Positions 23,613-36,000 of a DNA stretch of 64,000 nucleotides are shown piece by piece (positions within the stretch are counted from its first letter, which is position 1; every line of letters starts with the position of its first letter). The notes beneath the pieces were generated by a model that was not told where the DNA came from, made no database searches, and saw only the letters and a list, made by a program, of their open reading frames with translations. The DNA comes from Albula goreensis. Taxonomy: Eukaryota; Chordata; Actinopteri; Albuliformes; Albulidae. The stretch spans positions 253,001 through 317,000 of the forward strand of contig CM040750.1 in the NCBI GenBank assembly GCA_022829145.1, written 5' to 3'. The translations under genes were made by a program, and so were the position numbers.

Positions 23613-25795
23613 CATGGCAATGGTGCACATGCTCAGTAATAGGTAAACCATGGCGATGGTGCACATGCTCAGTAATAGGTAAACCATGGTGATGGTGCAC
23701 ATGCTCAGTAATAGGTAAACCATGGTGATGGTGCACATGCTCAGTAATAGGTAAACCATGGCCATGGTGCACATGCTCAGTAATAGGTAAACCATGGTGA
23801 TGATGCACATGCTCAGTAATAGGTAAACCATGGTGATGGTGCACATGCTCAGTAATAGGTAAACCATGGCGATGGTGCACATGCTCAGTAATAGGTAAAC
23901 CATGGTGATGGTGCACATGCTCAGTAATAGGTAAACCATGGTGATGGTGCACATGCTCAGTAATAGGTAAACCATGGTGATGATGCACATGCTCAGTAAT
24001 AGGTAAACCATGGCCATGGTGCACATGCTCAGTAATAGGTAAACCATGGCGATGGTGCACATGCTCAGTAATAGGTAAACCATGGTGATGATGCACATGC
24101 TCAGTAATAGGTAAACCATGGTGATGATGCACATGCTCAGTAATAGGTAAACCATGGCGATGATGCACATGCTCAGTAATAGGTAAACCATGGCGATGGT
24201 GCACATGCTCAGTAATAGGTAAACCATGGCGATGGTGCACATGCTCAGTAATAGGTAAACCATGGTGATGATGCACATGCTCAGTAATAGGTAAACCATG
24301 GCCATGGTGCACATGCTCAGTAATAGGTAAACCATGGCCATGGTGATGGTGCACATGCTCAGTAATAGGTAAACCATGGTGATGGTGCACATGCTCAGTA
24401 ATAGGTAAACCATGGCCATGGTGCACATGCTCAGTAATAGGTAAACCATGGTGATGGTGCACATGCTCAGTAATAGGTAAACCATGGCCATGGTGCACAT
24501 GCTCAGTAATAGGTAAACCATGGCCATGGTGCACATGCTCAGTAATAGGTAAACCATGGCCATGGTGCACATGCTCAGTAATAGGTAAACCATGGTGATG
24601 GTGCACATGCTCAGTAATAGGTAAACCATGGCCATGGTGCACATGCTCAGTAATAGGTAAACCATGGTGATGGTGCACATGCTCAGTAATAGGTAAACAA
24701 TGGTGATGATGCACACGCTCAGTAATAGGTAAACCATGGCGATGGTGCACATGCTCAGTAATAGGTAAACCATGGCCATGGTGCACATGCTCAGTAATAG
24801 GTAAACCATGGCCATGGTGCACATGCTCAGTAATAGGTAAACCATGGCCATGGTGCACATGCTCAGTAATAGGTAAACCATGGTGATGATGCACATGCTC
24901 AGTAATAGGTAAACAATGGTGATGATGCACACGCTCAGTAATAGGTAAACCATGGTGATGATGCACATGCTCAGTAATAGGTAAACCATGGCGATGGTGC
25001 ACATGCTCAGTAATAGGTAAACCATGGCCATGGTGCACATGCTCAGTAATAGGTAAACCATGGCCATGGTGCACATGCTCAGTAATAGGTAAACCATGGT
25101 GATGGTGCACATGCTCAGTAATAGGTAAACCATGGTGATGATGCACATGCTCAGTAATAGGTAAACCATGGTGATGGTGCACATGCTCAGTAATAGGTAA
25201 ACCATGGCGATGGTGCACATGCTCAGTAATAGGTAAACCATGGTGATGATGCACATGCTCAGTAATAGGTAAACCATGGTGATGATGCACATGCTCAGTA
25301 ATAGGTAAACCATGGCGATGATGCACATGCTCAGTAATAGGTAAACCATGGCGATGGTGCACATGCTCAGTAATAGGTAAACCATGGCGATGGTGCACAT
25401 GCTCAGTAATAGGTAAACCATGGCCATGGTGCACATGCTCAGTAATAGGTAAACCATGGTGATGGTGCACATGCTCAGTAATAGGTAAACCATGGTGATG
25501 GTGCACATGCTCAGTAATAGGTAAACCATGGTGATGGTGCACATGCTCAGTAATAGGTAAACCATGGTGATGGTGCACATGCTCAGTAATAGGTAAACCA
25601 TGGTGATGGTGCACATGCTCAGTAATAGGTAAACCATGGCCAGTAATAGGTAAACCATGGCCATGGTGCACATGTAATAGGTAAACCATGGTGATGGTGC
25701 ACATGCTCACATGCTCAGTAATAGGTAAACCATGGTGATGGTGCACATGCTCAGTAATAGGTAAACCATGGTGATGGTGCACATGCTCAGTAAGA
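23613..25795. repeat. Large minisatellite, 36-bp unit, about 60 copies
   Basis: The unit contains 'catgctcagtaataggtaaa' followed by ccatgg(t/c)(g/c)atg(g/a)tgca. Variation is almost confined to three positions, giving a handful of unit types, plus two units with caatgg and cacacg. One unit near 24341 carries a 6-bp insertion (ccatggtgatgg). The right end (25640-25720) is scrambled by small deletions. A block of unit types near 24010-24240 recurs about 1.16 kb to the right. Since 36 is divisible by three, two minus-strand frames stay open for 748 and 756 codons; this is no evidence of translation. Confidence 0.99.
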
Positions 25796-26584
25796 GTTCC
25801 CTCCTCTAAAGTTGCACCCTTTTACAGAGCTTCCAGCCCACATGTCTCATTGCCTGTATTGTTAAAATACCTACACAGATTCCAGGATTCTGACAGTGAC
25901 ACCACCTTTTGGTCCCTTTTTGGGTTTGATAACTGTTGCTATGAAAGAAATAAATTAAGCCTGTTACATGTGTTGTAGAAATAACTCACTCATTAGCTAA
26001 CCGCGGAGCCAAATAGCATAACATGTTAAGTATTTTGTGATACACAGAAATGCAAATTGATTCATGCTTGGTGGAGTCTGTGCTTGTGTTCAGCCATTTA
26101 ATCATCGCTCGTGGCAATATTTTATTTTTGTTTGTGCAAATATATTTGCTAAGGTACTACATATTTAAATATAGCCTACCATGTCAAATATTACAAGCAA
26201 ATGACACCAATCATTTCAATATTCTGGTTGTTAATGTGCTGTAGGGCAGAATGGGCATGTGAGAGACATTTTCTAGGCTTCAGTCAAATCTAAAGGTTTC
26301 CCAGCACAAATATGATTTGGCACCAAACAAAACAAAGTAGGGCTGAAAATGGCAGGAAATGTAAGTATGTTAATTCAGTGTAGTCAGACAGGAATGATTC
26401 CTGGCGATAGTGAGGGGAGGCGTTAAATCGTCGTGTGGAACCAGCGTCTGTCTGCCTGCAGCAGAAGGGGAGGGAAGCAGTTGCACCGTGGACCGCATTA
26501 CAGCTAAGCCTTGTTAAGAGAGAACCATGGACCACATTTTGTAGGCCTTATAAATAGAGGATCACAGACTAAGTTTGCTTCAGG
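25796..26584. other. Unique AT-rich DNA
   Basis: No gene or array recognised. Composition is mixed near 26400-26470. Confidence 0.5.
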
Positions 26585-26775
26585 CCTTCAGAAATGATGA
26601 AATAATAGCTTCTTTCAAAACCGTATTGAAAGCGTATCTTTTTATGAGTTATTTTATGTAACCATATGCAATTGACTAAATTGTAATTTTCTTTTAGGAC
26701 TTGTTTTTTAACTGTTCAGAACCCTGAGACACATTGGTTTGAAGCATGCTGTATAAACAGAAAATGGATTGTAAA
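26585..26775 (+). mobile_element. Fossil LINE 3' end (C-terminal ORF2 and 3' UTR)
   Basis: The plus strand reads SFKTVLKAYLF (about 26608-26645), which matches the 'FK..LK.HLF' ending common to many fish non-LTR retrotransposon ORF2 proteins. It is followed by the usual AT-rich trailer and a decayed 'cactttg...gtgctatataaa'-type motif, here gaccctgag-like then 'gcatgctgtataaacag'. Stops interrupt the frame. The clade cannot be set by eye. Confidence 0.42.
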
Positions 26776-26961
26776 TGATTATAAACAAGGACCCATATGG
26801 TCATTGATTGCACTTTTGAATCCTCTCTTTCCAAGATGGCGACGATCAGTCTGCATACAAAACGTAAAGACAAAGGGAGGGTCATATCTCTAAATTCTGA
26901 TATTATCATTCTATAAATATGTAATGTGACTGAGAGAAATCTGTTTGTGGGTGTAATAGCA

Positions 26962-27145
26962 ATAGTAACCAGGGGCGTAGCTCGACATACTGGGCCCTGC
27001 ACAGAGGCAGGCTCTGAGGGCCTCTCCACTCTTTATAAAAATTTTTTAAAGATTTTTATAAAAATTTTCGTGGGCCCCTTCAAACCCTTGGGCAATGTAT
27101 ACTTAGTGCCCTTTTCTCCCCCGGTGCTACACCCCTGATAGTAAC
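26962..27145. mobile_element. Non-autonomous hAT element (MITE), 168 bp, with perfect 8-bp target duplication
   Basis: The element spans 26970-27137. It begins 'caggggcgtagctc' and ends 'gtgctacacccctg', which are inverted copies with two mismatches. It is flanked by an exact 8-bp duplication, atagtaac, at 26962-26969 and 27138-27145. CAGGGGYGTAGC ends with an 8-bp duplication are diagnostic of the hAT superfamily. The interior has no coding capacity and contains repeated tttttataaaaatttt tracts. It must have been moved by a transposase encoded elsewhere. The intact duplication suggests a fairly young insertion. Confidence 0.92.
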
Positions 27146-27289
27146 ACAGTGCTGGGTGCAGAAAAGCAATTTGCTCCCAAATTAACTTTGTTTGTTGTGA
27201 GTTAATAACGTAACATTTAAGGTGGTGCGTGAAAAAGAAGCTTGTGTTGATTCCAGAAAGCGATTGAGCTTGAGCGGTTTCTCTCTGCG

Positions 27290-27660
27290 TCTCTAGCAAT
27301 GATGGAAGGAGAGTTGGATTGACAGCTCCTGCCTCAGGTGGGGTTTGGAGATGTTCAAAAATGGCAGATGGGGGCGGCGGGGATGGAGGAGCAGCCCTCC
27401 TGTTGAATATCCAAAGTGAATCCCACTTGTCTCTCTGCATGCAATAGTCCAGCTTCCTCCCACCTGATAAACACACCAAACCCCTCAAGTGTTAAATTTG
27501 TTTCCCCCCATACTGGCCCCCCACCCCGCCCCGGCTCCCCCTTCCAGGAACCCCCCAAAAAAAACCCCGAGTGGAGTTTAAACGGGCGGAAGGATCGGTA
27601 GAGGCTTTGCATCTCCATGGGCATTTTGAACAACGCCTGTTCCACTCCGATTGCAACCAC
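27290..27660. promoter_or_regulatory. GC-rich candidate regulatory block with G-quadruplex motif
   Basis: The most GC-rich non-array block in the window. It contains 'atgggggcggcgggg' (about 27368-27382) and a C-run series at 27517-27541 (C6, C4, C4, C5 with 1-4 nt spacers), which on the minus strand is a good G-quadruplex candidate. 'ggagtttaaacgggcgg' lies to the right. It could be a promoter-like CpG block, but no transcript start or exon can be shown. Confidence 0.3.
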
Positions 27661-28989
27661 CACAAACAAATCCAATAGGCCCTAATCTGATCATCTCATC
27701 CCTACTTTTCATGCTGTGTTTCCTTCAGAACCCCTTGTACTAGTCCCAGCCTGTGAGTCTGTGATAAGACACTGGAAATTTAGTCATCATCTTCTGCGCA
27801 AAGGAGCTCACAGAAGGGATTATGATATTCCTATAACCTTACATTGGATATGGACAGGGGCAGCTACTAGTATGATTACAATCCTGTACATGTCCGTCCG
27901 TCCCGTCCCAACCCCCCTCTCCCCCTCCCTTCCAATCCCCACCCAATGCCTCCTTTTTAAAGGTTGGCTTTACAAGATTAGTGGAGAATAACCATCATCA
28001 TATTGCAGGAGATAGCGGGAAGGAGACACACTGTTTACTGCTGTTGCATACATTTCAGATATAACAGGGATGATAATGGAAGCCATTAACCGCTCTTTCT
28101 GTTTTTGCTATATTTGAAAATCTGTAGGGGAAACATAGAGAAGACTTAACTGAATATAATCATGTTTTACATTTCACTAGAGCATTTTTATTAGAATAAT
28201 AATTTATTATTTAACAATAATAATGTTCAGATGAATTGGTTTGGTAAATAATTTGATGTTGATGGAATTAATATGTGCGATGGGTATGAACAAATCAGCT
28301 CTGAAAATGACATCTTATATATTGTAGATGATAAAGTATAAGATGGACTTATACTGCTGTGTGCTCAGGCTAAAATGAGAAAACAAATGCAATGTTAGTA
28401 GGGAACAAATGCAAAAGCGTACTATTAAAAACATGAAATATTTGCTTATATAAACAGAAAGGTTATACACTGATACGGATGAGCCACCTGTTATGCTCTC
28501 ACCTATGATAAAAGAGTATTCTTTCATTCTGGCACAACTGTTGTAAATACATATTCAAATACAACTAAAAACATATTAATCTCAAAAACATATGTGTACA
28601 AATTGTTGGAATCCCTAAGATTATTTTTAAGAAAATTAAAGTTAAATCTGTAATTAACTTTCAGTAAATATTTATAGTTTAAGGATCTGTGCTGTTGCCT
28701 TGACATTGTGCTTCACAGGGAGGTAAAATGGAAGAAGTCTGACCAGCCAATGTGACCCAATGGTGAAGAATGTTTGAATTTCCTTGGCCAGAGAAGCCTG
28801 CTTCAATATAGATTTGTAAGTATGAGAAGTGCCCTTTAACCAACAGTGATGAACATCTCCAATTAACTAAATTGTCACAGTAGTGATTGTGATCTACACA
28901 ATGTAGATAAGAGCAGACACATATACTCACAGGAGATAAAGGGGAGAATCCCAGCTGGCAAACAAGAAATAAAGGCAATGGCTGCCAAA
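27661..28989. other. Unique DNA, C-rich at left, AT-rich at right
   Basis: A pyrimidine-rich strip lies at 27895-27945. The remainder is AT-rich and unassigned. Confidence 0.5.
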
Positions 28990-30020
28990 TACAACTATGA
29001 ATTTCTCATGCAAGGTGTAGAAAATAATGTTTGATTGGAAGATTAAAATTACCTGAGGGCGGAGCACTTATTATATAAAAAATATTTTTTTCTGTCCACC
29101 TTTCCTTTAAGTCAGTGAAACAATACAAGTTTCAGGTGAATATTTAAATGTGAGTTGTGACATATTTTAAAGCATGTAAAAGACCAGTGTTGTTAAATAT
29201 TGATAAGGGTGTAATTTGAAAGAATTTTCTATCTTGGACTGTTTTTTCCTCTTCTTTTGCTGTCATGTCACATTTTTCCCTGTGATATGCACACATTCAC
29301 AGTCAGATCAAATTAGGCCAGGACACAGTGACTGAGGCCTGGAGTGACATAGGCTTGGGAGGCTGCAGTTACAGCTCTGAAATCCCTCTGTCTCCCATCA
29401 ATATTTTATCAGGTAACCCAAGAAGCGGCAAACTATTCTGTTTCTCTAGCCCTGTACCCTGCAGGTTTGCCCAGCTTCCTGTTCTCAAACATGCACGTGA
29501 AAAATGTCAACGTCTCTCCCTTTTGAAGATGATCTCTATGTGTTTGGCCTCGTTTGGAAAGAAGAAAATCAGTCTTCTCACTTTCTCACTCATGCTCACT
29601 TCATTAAGGAAGCTCTGGAAGAATTTAAATGAACTGTCTTTCCTCCCCCTCATCTGCATCCATGTTGGATCTGTAACAATGCGGCAGGGCTGTTTGCATT
29701 GGGCTTAGGGGTGATGACACGGTCAGAGGTCTCTGCACACCTCCGTTCCCTGGTTCTGCAGACAGGCCGGTTCATGATTGAGGAGGTCTGGAATAAGGTC
29801 CGTGGCTCTAAAGATGTTTTCTCTGTTCCTGATGATTTTTTAATTCTGATCAGGCACTAAAATACGAATCATGGAGATAAAGTGTCTTTTTTGGAAGGAA
29901 AATGATTTGCCTCTGGTTTTATCTGTTGTCATTATGTTTTAAATGCATGGCAGGGGGAAAAATCAATACCTCTAAAATGTGCCGGGCCCTTAGAGGCTGC
30001 CAGAAACAGGCCAATGTCCA
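28990..30020. promoter_or_regulatory. Candidate conserved noncoding region
   Basis: Several patches look constrained: 'ggaagattaaaattacc' (about 29038), the GC-richer 29330-29510, and 29700-29870 with 'ttaattctgatcaggc'. A 126-codon plus frame (29328-29708) resembles no family and has no matching splice sites. Treat as a cluster of possible enhancers. Confidence 0.22.
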
Positions 30021-31574
30021 CATGACTGGAGCATAATTTGGCAGTGAGGACTTATTACCCAGGAGTCTCTGGGTTGTTATTCCGTATATTTGTAAATCAT
30101 ATGTTATTCCTGTATTCTGTCCTAAATGTGTCCAGTTTCGTCATCAGAATATCCAACGACAATTTTCAGGGTTACCCAATTTTTCAAAATGGCTGATGCA
30201 CAGTCAGCATTAGTTTTTCAAATCACTCACTGCCTAAGGTTGCTTATTCACCAAAATTATAAACGCTCTGCATACTCAGGGCATTACAGTGTTTAATGTC
30301 AGACTACATTATTAATTAGCATATTCTGACAAGATTAAAAGCATATATGTATTTGGTACAGAGACTGGCAGGGTCTATATTTTTGTATTTACTAATTATT
30401 TAACTGGACACAAATAATTTGTATTGCCATTTTCATTGTAATTTTCAGTATTTTTTGTTTCCAATACTTAACTGTATTCTTTGGGTGTCAATTTTTCTTC
30501 TTTTCGTCAACACTGATATATATGGAAAAAAATACAGTGTCCATATTTGGGTGTGTTTGTTCATGCACATGCAGAGGTATCTTTGACTGACACCTTTTAA
30601 AATAAATATTTTTGTAATAATCACCGTGTATATGTATATGTACATTTGATAACCTGTACCATGCATTTTGAAATCAGAAGGGCACAGAGCTAAAGGAAGT
30701 TTTTCCCTGTCTTGTTTTTGTTGTTTCATCCAAATTTCACTTGTCTCCAGCTGTCTTTTTTCCTCTGGCTTTCAATACCTCTTTTTTAGCTATGCTGTCA
30801 CTCACTTTTATCACTTTTCCATCACTGATATTTCTACTGTCCCTCCTCAACATCAATATTCAACTAAGAATTGTAAAATGAAAATATGTATTTCAATTTG
30901 GAGAAAATAACTCCCCATTCTGTCTCAAATGTTTTAAATTATACATTACCAACCGCTACATTAGGTTTGCATTTCTAATATTGTTTTATGAATTTGACAA
31001 TAGATATCTCACAGCTCTTGGCTGTGAAAAGTAAATGCATGAGAAATATATGAGTGGCTAAAATGCATGAATTTATCTGAGATGTCAGTCAGAGTTGACA
31101 TAAAAGTTAATTTAATTCTGAAGTTTCTGGACTTTCATGAACTGCCAGCACTTTTATCTCGATTCCTAAATTCTTGTCCTGTTGGGATACTGATTCTGGC
31201 GTTGTTCAATGCAGAACAGAATGCAGAAGGTCGTTCTCAGAGACACTAAGCAGAGGTAAAGAGGCACTGGAGGCTTCTTCTGAGATATTATCGGTATTCT
31301 TTTCTTTATATGCTGGCCTGTTTTTTATGATTCATACATGCTTTTATTCTATGTGTGGTTTTGTGATATTCAGCAATGTAATATACCTGCCGGTAGGCAT
31401 GTGCCTTTTATACTTACTACTGAAAAAAAATTATTTTTTCTTTCTCTTAATTGATTGATTTAGTTATAAGAATCTCAGAATACATTACATTAACGTAAAG
31501 TTGTATTTCAAAGGCTAATGGAACACCAGCGGAAGCATATATGTATCATTTAAGAGAGTAATAGAAATGAGAAG
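30021..31574. other. Unique AT-rich DNA
   Basis: Nothing recognised. Confidence 0.5.
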
Positions 31575-31865
31575 TGAAACACACCCACCTCATAAAACCG
31601 CTAAGCTGTCTGATCTGCATTACCGTAGTTAGCTGGCGAGGAGTTGATTCAGAGAGCAGATTACACCTCAGACACTGAGCACGATTACCTTTGATCAATT
31701 AACAGAGAATAATCATATTGGCTGCTTTCTGTTGCGACTCTTTGCCTTCTCTCGCTGAACAATAGTCATTTCCTTTCTTGGCCTTTTCAAGGTTTCAGCT
31801 GACTGGATGGATTTTGCCTGTAGACTCTCCCCAGGCAGTAAGATGAGTAGTCAGACATGCTCACA
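31575..31865. promoter_or_regulatory. Strong candidate conserved noncoding element
   Basis: Compact block with TCF/LEF-like 'acctttgatcaatt', homeodomain-like 'ttaacagagaataatc', SOX-like 'gctgaacaatagtc' and GC-richer edges. No coding frame. The packing of distinct transcription-factor cores is what one expects of a developmental enhancer, inferred by eye. Confidence 0.3.
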
Positions 31866-33514
31866 GCAATCTTAATCTTGCTCTGGGACATTTACTTGAC
31901 ATGAAAGTCTATTTTTACACATTATTCCTATGGCGTTTTCTCCCTCCTCCAGGTCCAGTGTTCCTTTGTAAACATAACAGTTAAGATAGCATTCGTGCTC
32001 CTCATGCCAGTGACAGTGGTATTCCTGAACTATTCCTTTGTTGCATGTAAACATTGATGCATGTATGGAAAACTGGTCCATAAGGCCCATTCCCAGAGCA
32101 AAGGAAAACGTAAATGGAGACCTTCCTTTTATTTTTTTTTAAATCTAGGACTAAACTTCATTCTTGTCTGAATTTTATACTACATTGTACTTCTGTTTCA
32201 AAACTTTTTTGCTCTATATTTCAGTTGATATGCTTCAACTAAATTATGTCCAACATTTTATAGTAAAACATAAATAGTAATGCCATGATTTTAATGTCAA
32301 AAGTTTATTTTATCAGAGATTCAGATTTTCAGATGGACTCAACTTCTGTGATAAAGTTGGTCATACCCACTTCAACAACCTGAAGAACTGGAAGCGACAT
32401 AGTAAATGGACTCATTGGGATTTTAGTGTGGGGGATCATCAGATAGGGGTTAACCACCGCTGACAGGGGACATTAAAATCATTATTTATTAAGACAAATT
32501 TCAGGCATCAAAGGGACCGGTAGGAGTTAAGCAGGAGAATGAACAAGGATCGCAACAGTAGTGACAACGTTTCATGAACTCTGATTGGGTAGCGCAATAC
32601 ACAGTAGTCAATCATTGATTTATTTGAACCAGTTACAGTTTATTTTCTCCAGAGCCAGTGCAGTCTTTGGTGAGAATTATAAACACTTGGTATGGTAGGA
32701 CCTGCTGTTTTTGTCCTGTGAATCCTCATTCTCTATCATTATTCAGGACAACAAGATGTGGTGTTGGTTATGAGAAATTTATTTTTTTTTGCTTGAAATT
32801 ATTGTACAACAGGCTGAGGCTATCCCTGTCCCAATTTATAGCAACAACCAGCATCGCTAACATGCAGCCTGCCATCTACTAACAGGGAACAGTAGTCTAC
32901 TACACAGCTATTAATATTGATAACTCATGCAGCTAACTGTGTTGACAGTAAGAAGAGCCTGCTTATCAGTATCACCTGGCTCAGTGAGCACCGAGCACAG
33001 TGTATCTGCAAATGACGAATATTAGGCCATAACATTACTTCAGTTTGACTTGAAATTGACACATATCTAAAAAAGTGTTACATTGGACAGTTATAGTCCT
33101 CATGTAAAAAGCTAGCTTACTTAGCAAAACTCTTTGGCACAGAACTTTTTGAGATTTTGCCATAAGGAAGAAGACCGAGGGTACTAACCTTTCAAGCAAT
33201 GAGACACACAAAAGCACACAAAAAAAAAAAAAAACACACAAAAGCTGTGTTCACTTTATCAAGCAAAACGACCCCCTTATTCCAGCGTATAAGATTCGGA
33301 TATAGCCAAGCCCAAAATGTATTTAAGTGTTTCCTTGATATGAAGTCATTTACACAGGTTCTATGTAATTCATTGGAATTTGCCTAACTGAATTCTTCAC
33401 TTCTAATTCATAATAATAATACTGTTGTTTAAGTGTCTCCAAATGCAATTTCAGTGTCTTTCTCTTTATGCAATTAATGCAAATCACATAATTCACTGTA
33501 AGCTGGCTACTTCA
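31866..33514. other. Unique AT-rich DNA
   Basis: Contains a poly-A run at 33220-33234 inside a CACA-rich stretch. No gene recognised. Confidence 0.5.
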
Positions 33515-33548
33515 CCTGTAGAACCCCTGGGATAAATAAAGATATTCT
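33515..33548 (+). mobile_element. Possible LINE/SINE tail fossil
   Basis: 'cccctgggataaataaagat' followed by attcttt resembles the 3' tail 'ctgggataaataaagtatctat' shared by several fish retroposons. The body is not recognisable upstream, so this may be a heavily 5'-truncated copy or a coincidence. Confidence 0.33.
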
Positions 33549-33989
33549 TTTCTATTTCAATATATTTTCACCCAGTATCTGAACATAGACATGTCCTGAA
33601 TACTTTGCAATGGCAGTCAGATAATCTAAGTGAAAGATGTGGTTTTCATTACACTTGTGTAAGTTATAAAAATCAAAAAGACAGAGTTTGGCTCCTGGGC
33701 CATAGCTCGGGGGCTGTAGTAGCTGAATCAGGGATCATGACAGCAAGAAAGGTGGAGCCACAATTTGCTGTCAATCGCTGATTTATTTCAACCAATAAAA
33801 ATAGTTTGCCTTTTACTACAAAAAACAATGATTGGTCCAAATCAGTGACTTACAGCAAATATGTTGTATCTCCACTTCCTGATACCTCATTGGCCCTGTT
33901 TGGAGAGCCCATATCTTGGTTGCATGGAAGTATTTGTAAATATTATCAGACATTTTGAATGGTACTCAGTGCCTGATGTGCAGACAGTG
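33549..33989. other. Unique AT-rich DNA
   Basis: Nothing recognised. A loose inverted similarity exists between gtcaatcgctgatttattt (about 33770) and aaatcagtgacttacag (about 33839). Confidence 0.5.
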
Positions 33990-34260
33990 TATGCAACCCA
34001 ATAGTAGTGCGATGCATCTGTGACCTTTATTGCCACTTCTAATTCTGCTGAAACAGGATCGGATTAATGTCCTGCAAGGGGAATCCAGTAAGCAGCGCTG
34101 TAGCGGCATGCGGGGGTGGAGAAAGCTGTCTGCCTGAAAGTGAGCAGGGCTTACAGACTCAAGAGCTGGCTTTAATAAAGATCAGGACAAAGCACAATCC
34201 ACAGTTTAGCAAAGTAACTTATATCTCCTCATGTAAATAATTGGCATTATTTATATTTCC
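33990..34260. promoter_or_regulatory. Candidate conserved noncoding element
   Basis: GC-richer centre ('gcagcgctgtagcggcatgc', 34094-34113) flanked by 'caggatcggattaatg' and 'gctttaataaagatc'. Non-repetitive and noncoding by eye. Confidence 0.27.
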
Positions 34261-34902
34261 AGCAAACAGACATAGGATAGCAAACTCTGGGTGAGTTTTA
34301 CAGATGTTTGCCAAACTCAGCCATCTGCTGCATGTGCTTGTTATTTAAGCATTGTGAGGCTCTACATTTTTATTTCAATAGTAAAACTATATGATGACAC
34401 AATCCTCTGAAAATGTTTCACAGATTGTATCAATATGAACAGCTAAATGTAAAATTACTTATGCTATAAAAATGATCCAAACTATGTGAGTCAGCCCTAA
34501 TCCCCCTGAATGCCCCTTTATGAATGACTGAGTGGTGAAGTAGTACCAGATGACTCCATTTTGAACTCCTCCTTTTCTGTCTGTTTTCAGAGATTTAGGC
34601 ACCTGACACCACTCCTTCCCATCATGCTCCTGTGAGTCTGCCACTCAAACTGTGCAAACCCTGGGTAAAACCCAGAGCCCATGGACCAGGAGTGTTCTTC
34701 TTTCTTTTTATATTTTGTGTAATTAAAGACTCAGAGTATGCCTTCCTCACATAATATATAGGAAATAGATTAGATTAACAGAGCGAGTCAGTGATTTTAA
34801 TTTCAGTATTTGATCACCCAATGCACGTGTGCTGTATTGAAGTTCCCTCTCTATTGAGGGAAACACAATACCTCTTGTTACTTTGAGTGTAAAACTTAAA
34901 TG

Positions 34903-34905
<3 letters not shown>
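34261..34905. other. Unique AT-rich DNA
   Basis: Nothing recognised. Confidence 0.55.

Positions 34906-34948
<43 letters not shown>
34906..34948. repeat. (AT)n microsatellite
   Basis: An uninterrupted AT dinucleotide run of 43 bp, 16 bp upstream of a long palindrome. Such runs can extrude as cruciforms. Confidence 0.97.
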
Positions 34949-34956
<8 letters not shown>

Positions 34957-34964
34957 GCAATATA

Positions 34965-35026
34965 ATTAACACTGTGAGAACATTGTATATATATATGTAT
35001 ATATACAATGTACTCACAGTGTTAAT
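34965..35026. repeat. 62-bp near-perfect palindrome
   Basis: The left arm 'attaacactgtgagaacatt' continuing gtatatatata pairs with a right arm ending 'actcacagtgttaat'. The arms are 31 bp each with only two mismatches and practically no spacer (centre between 34995 and 34996). It may be a fold-back DNA element (palindromic MITE) or a cruciform. ATTAA/TTAAT at the outer edges could hide a TTAA- or TA-type target site. Confidence 0.92.
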
Positions 35027-35039
35027 CATTTGGCTTTAA

Positions 35040-35480
35040 TAACTTAGGGGCATTTCCACGGTACTTGCTGTTTCAACATTTTTCAGTGTGATGGCAGGAA
35101 AAGGCTTTTGTACAGCGCCTATGGCAGGCTGTGCCACCTATGCGGTCTTGGTGCAGTGTGGTATGCGTCAGAGTTTGAATGCATATTACGCTGGATTATT
35201 GTCCTGCCTCCAGAGGACTACAAACCACATTAGTTTGAATTACCAAATCAAACTTTATGTGCTACCGTTCCCTCACAAGGGCCTTAGCATTTTTATGCTA
35301 TAAAACCCCCATTATTGCCCTTTCCTCACAAGCTTTATAACCATTAGGTTATTGAAAAATTCTCCTCAGATGTCATCTTAAGATAAATGTTGCAGTTCTG
35401 ATGTGTCAGGAATGGAATCTGGGTCCTGACTGAAAAAAGCAGAGTGTCAGAGAAAGGAGCATTCAGCTGTGAAAACACAG
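35040..35480. promoter_or_regulatory. Candidate conserved noncoding element
   Basis: Non-repetitive, GC-richer block with 'ggcatttccacggtac', 'tgaatgcatattacgctgg' and 'cattagtttgaattacc'. It holds a 71-codon plus frame (35088-35303) that resembles no known protein. Enhancer-like by texture. Confidence 0.27.
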
Positions 35481-36000
35481 TTCATGCCAGACGGGACTGT
35501 ATTTTGTCCACTCCCCACAAAAACTGGCAATGGTTACAATACAAGCATCACAAGGTGTTAATTATCCGCTACTTAAGAGGCCTTGAACATGGAGATTAAT
35601 GTGCGAATGTGTGTGTGTTTGCACCTGAGTGTGTGCTTGGGTGTTCTGTGCAAATTCTTTTCAGCTTAAACTTGCTCAAGACCAATTACATTTCTGCTCC
35701 AAAGAAAATGTATCTTGATATGAAAATGGAAAAAGATACAGAATTTGAGGAATATGCCAGTGGGTGGATTTTGTATCGTCCGGTAATAGATAACATTTCA
35801 GAAACATTTGATAATGATTAGCAGCCACTGCTCTTTAGGCTGTTTTAAATGGCATCGAGACTGGGCTGTATTATGGGCTGCTCCCTTAGAGTTAAATGAG
35901 GTTAAAGGCAGTGGCTCTGGACTTAAGACTTGGACTTTAACAAAGAAAAATAGTACACAAAAGTCCAGCTGCCAATAAACTTTATATCTATTGAACAAGA

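Noticed and set aside
23427..25782. Minus-strand open frames of 748 and 756 codons (repeating MVYLLLSMCTIT and HGLPITEHVHHH types)
   Set aside because: The 36-bp unit is a multiple of three with no stop in these frames, so any such array stays open. Two overlapping frames are open at once, and the non-repeat tail has no recognisable motif. It is not a gene call.
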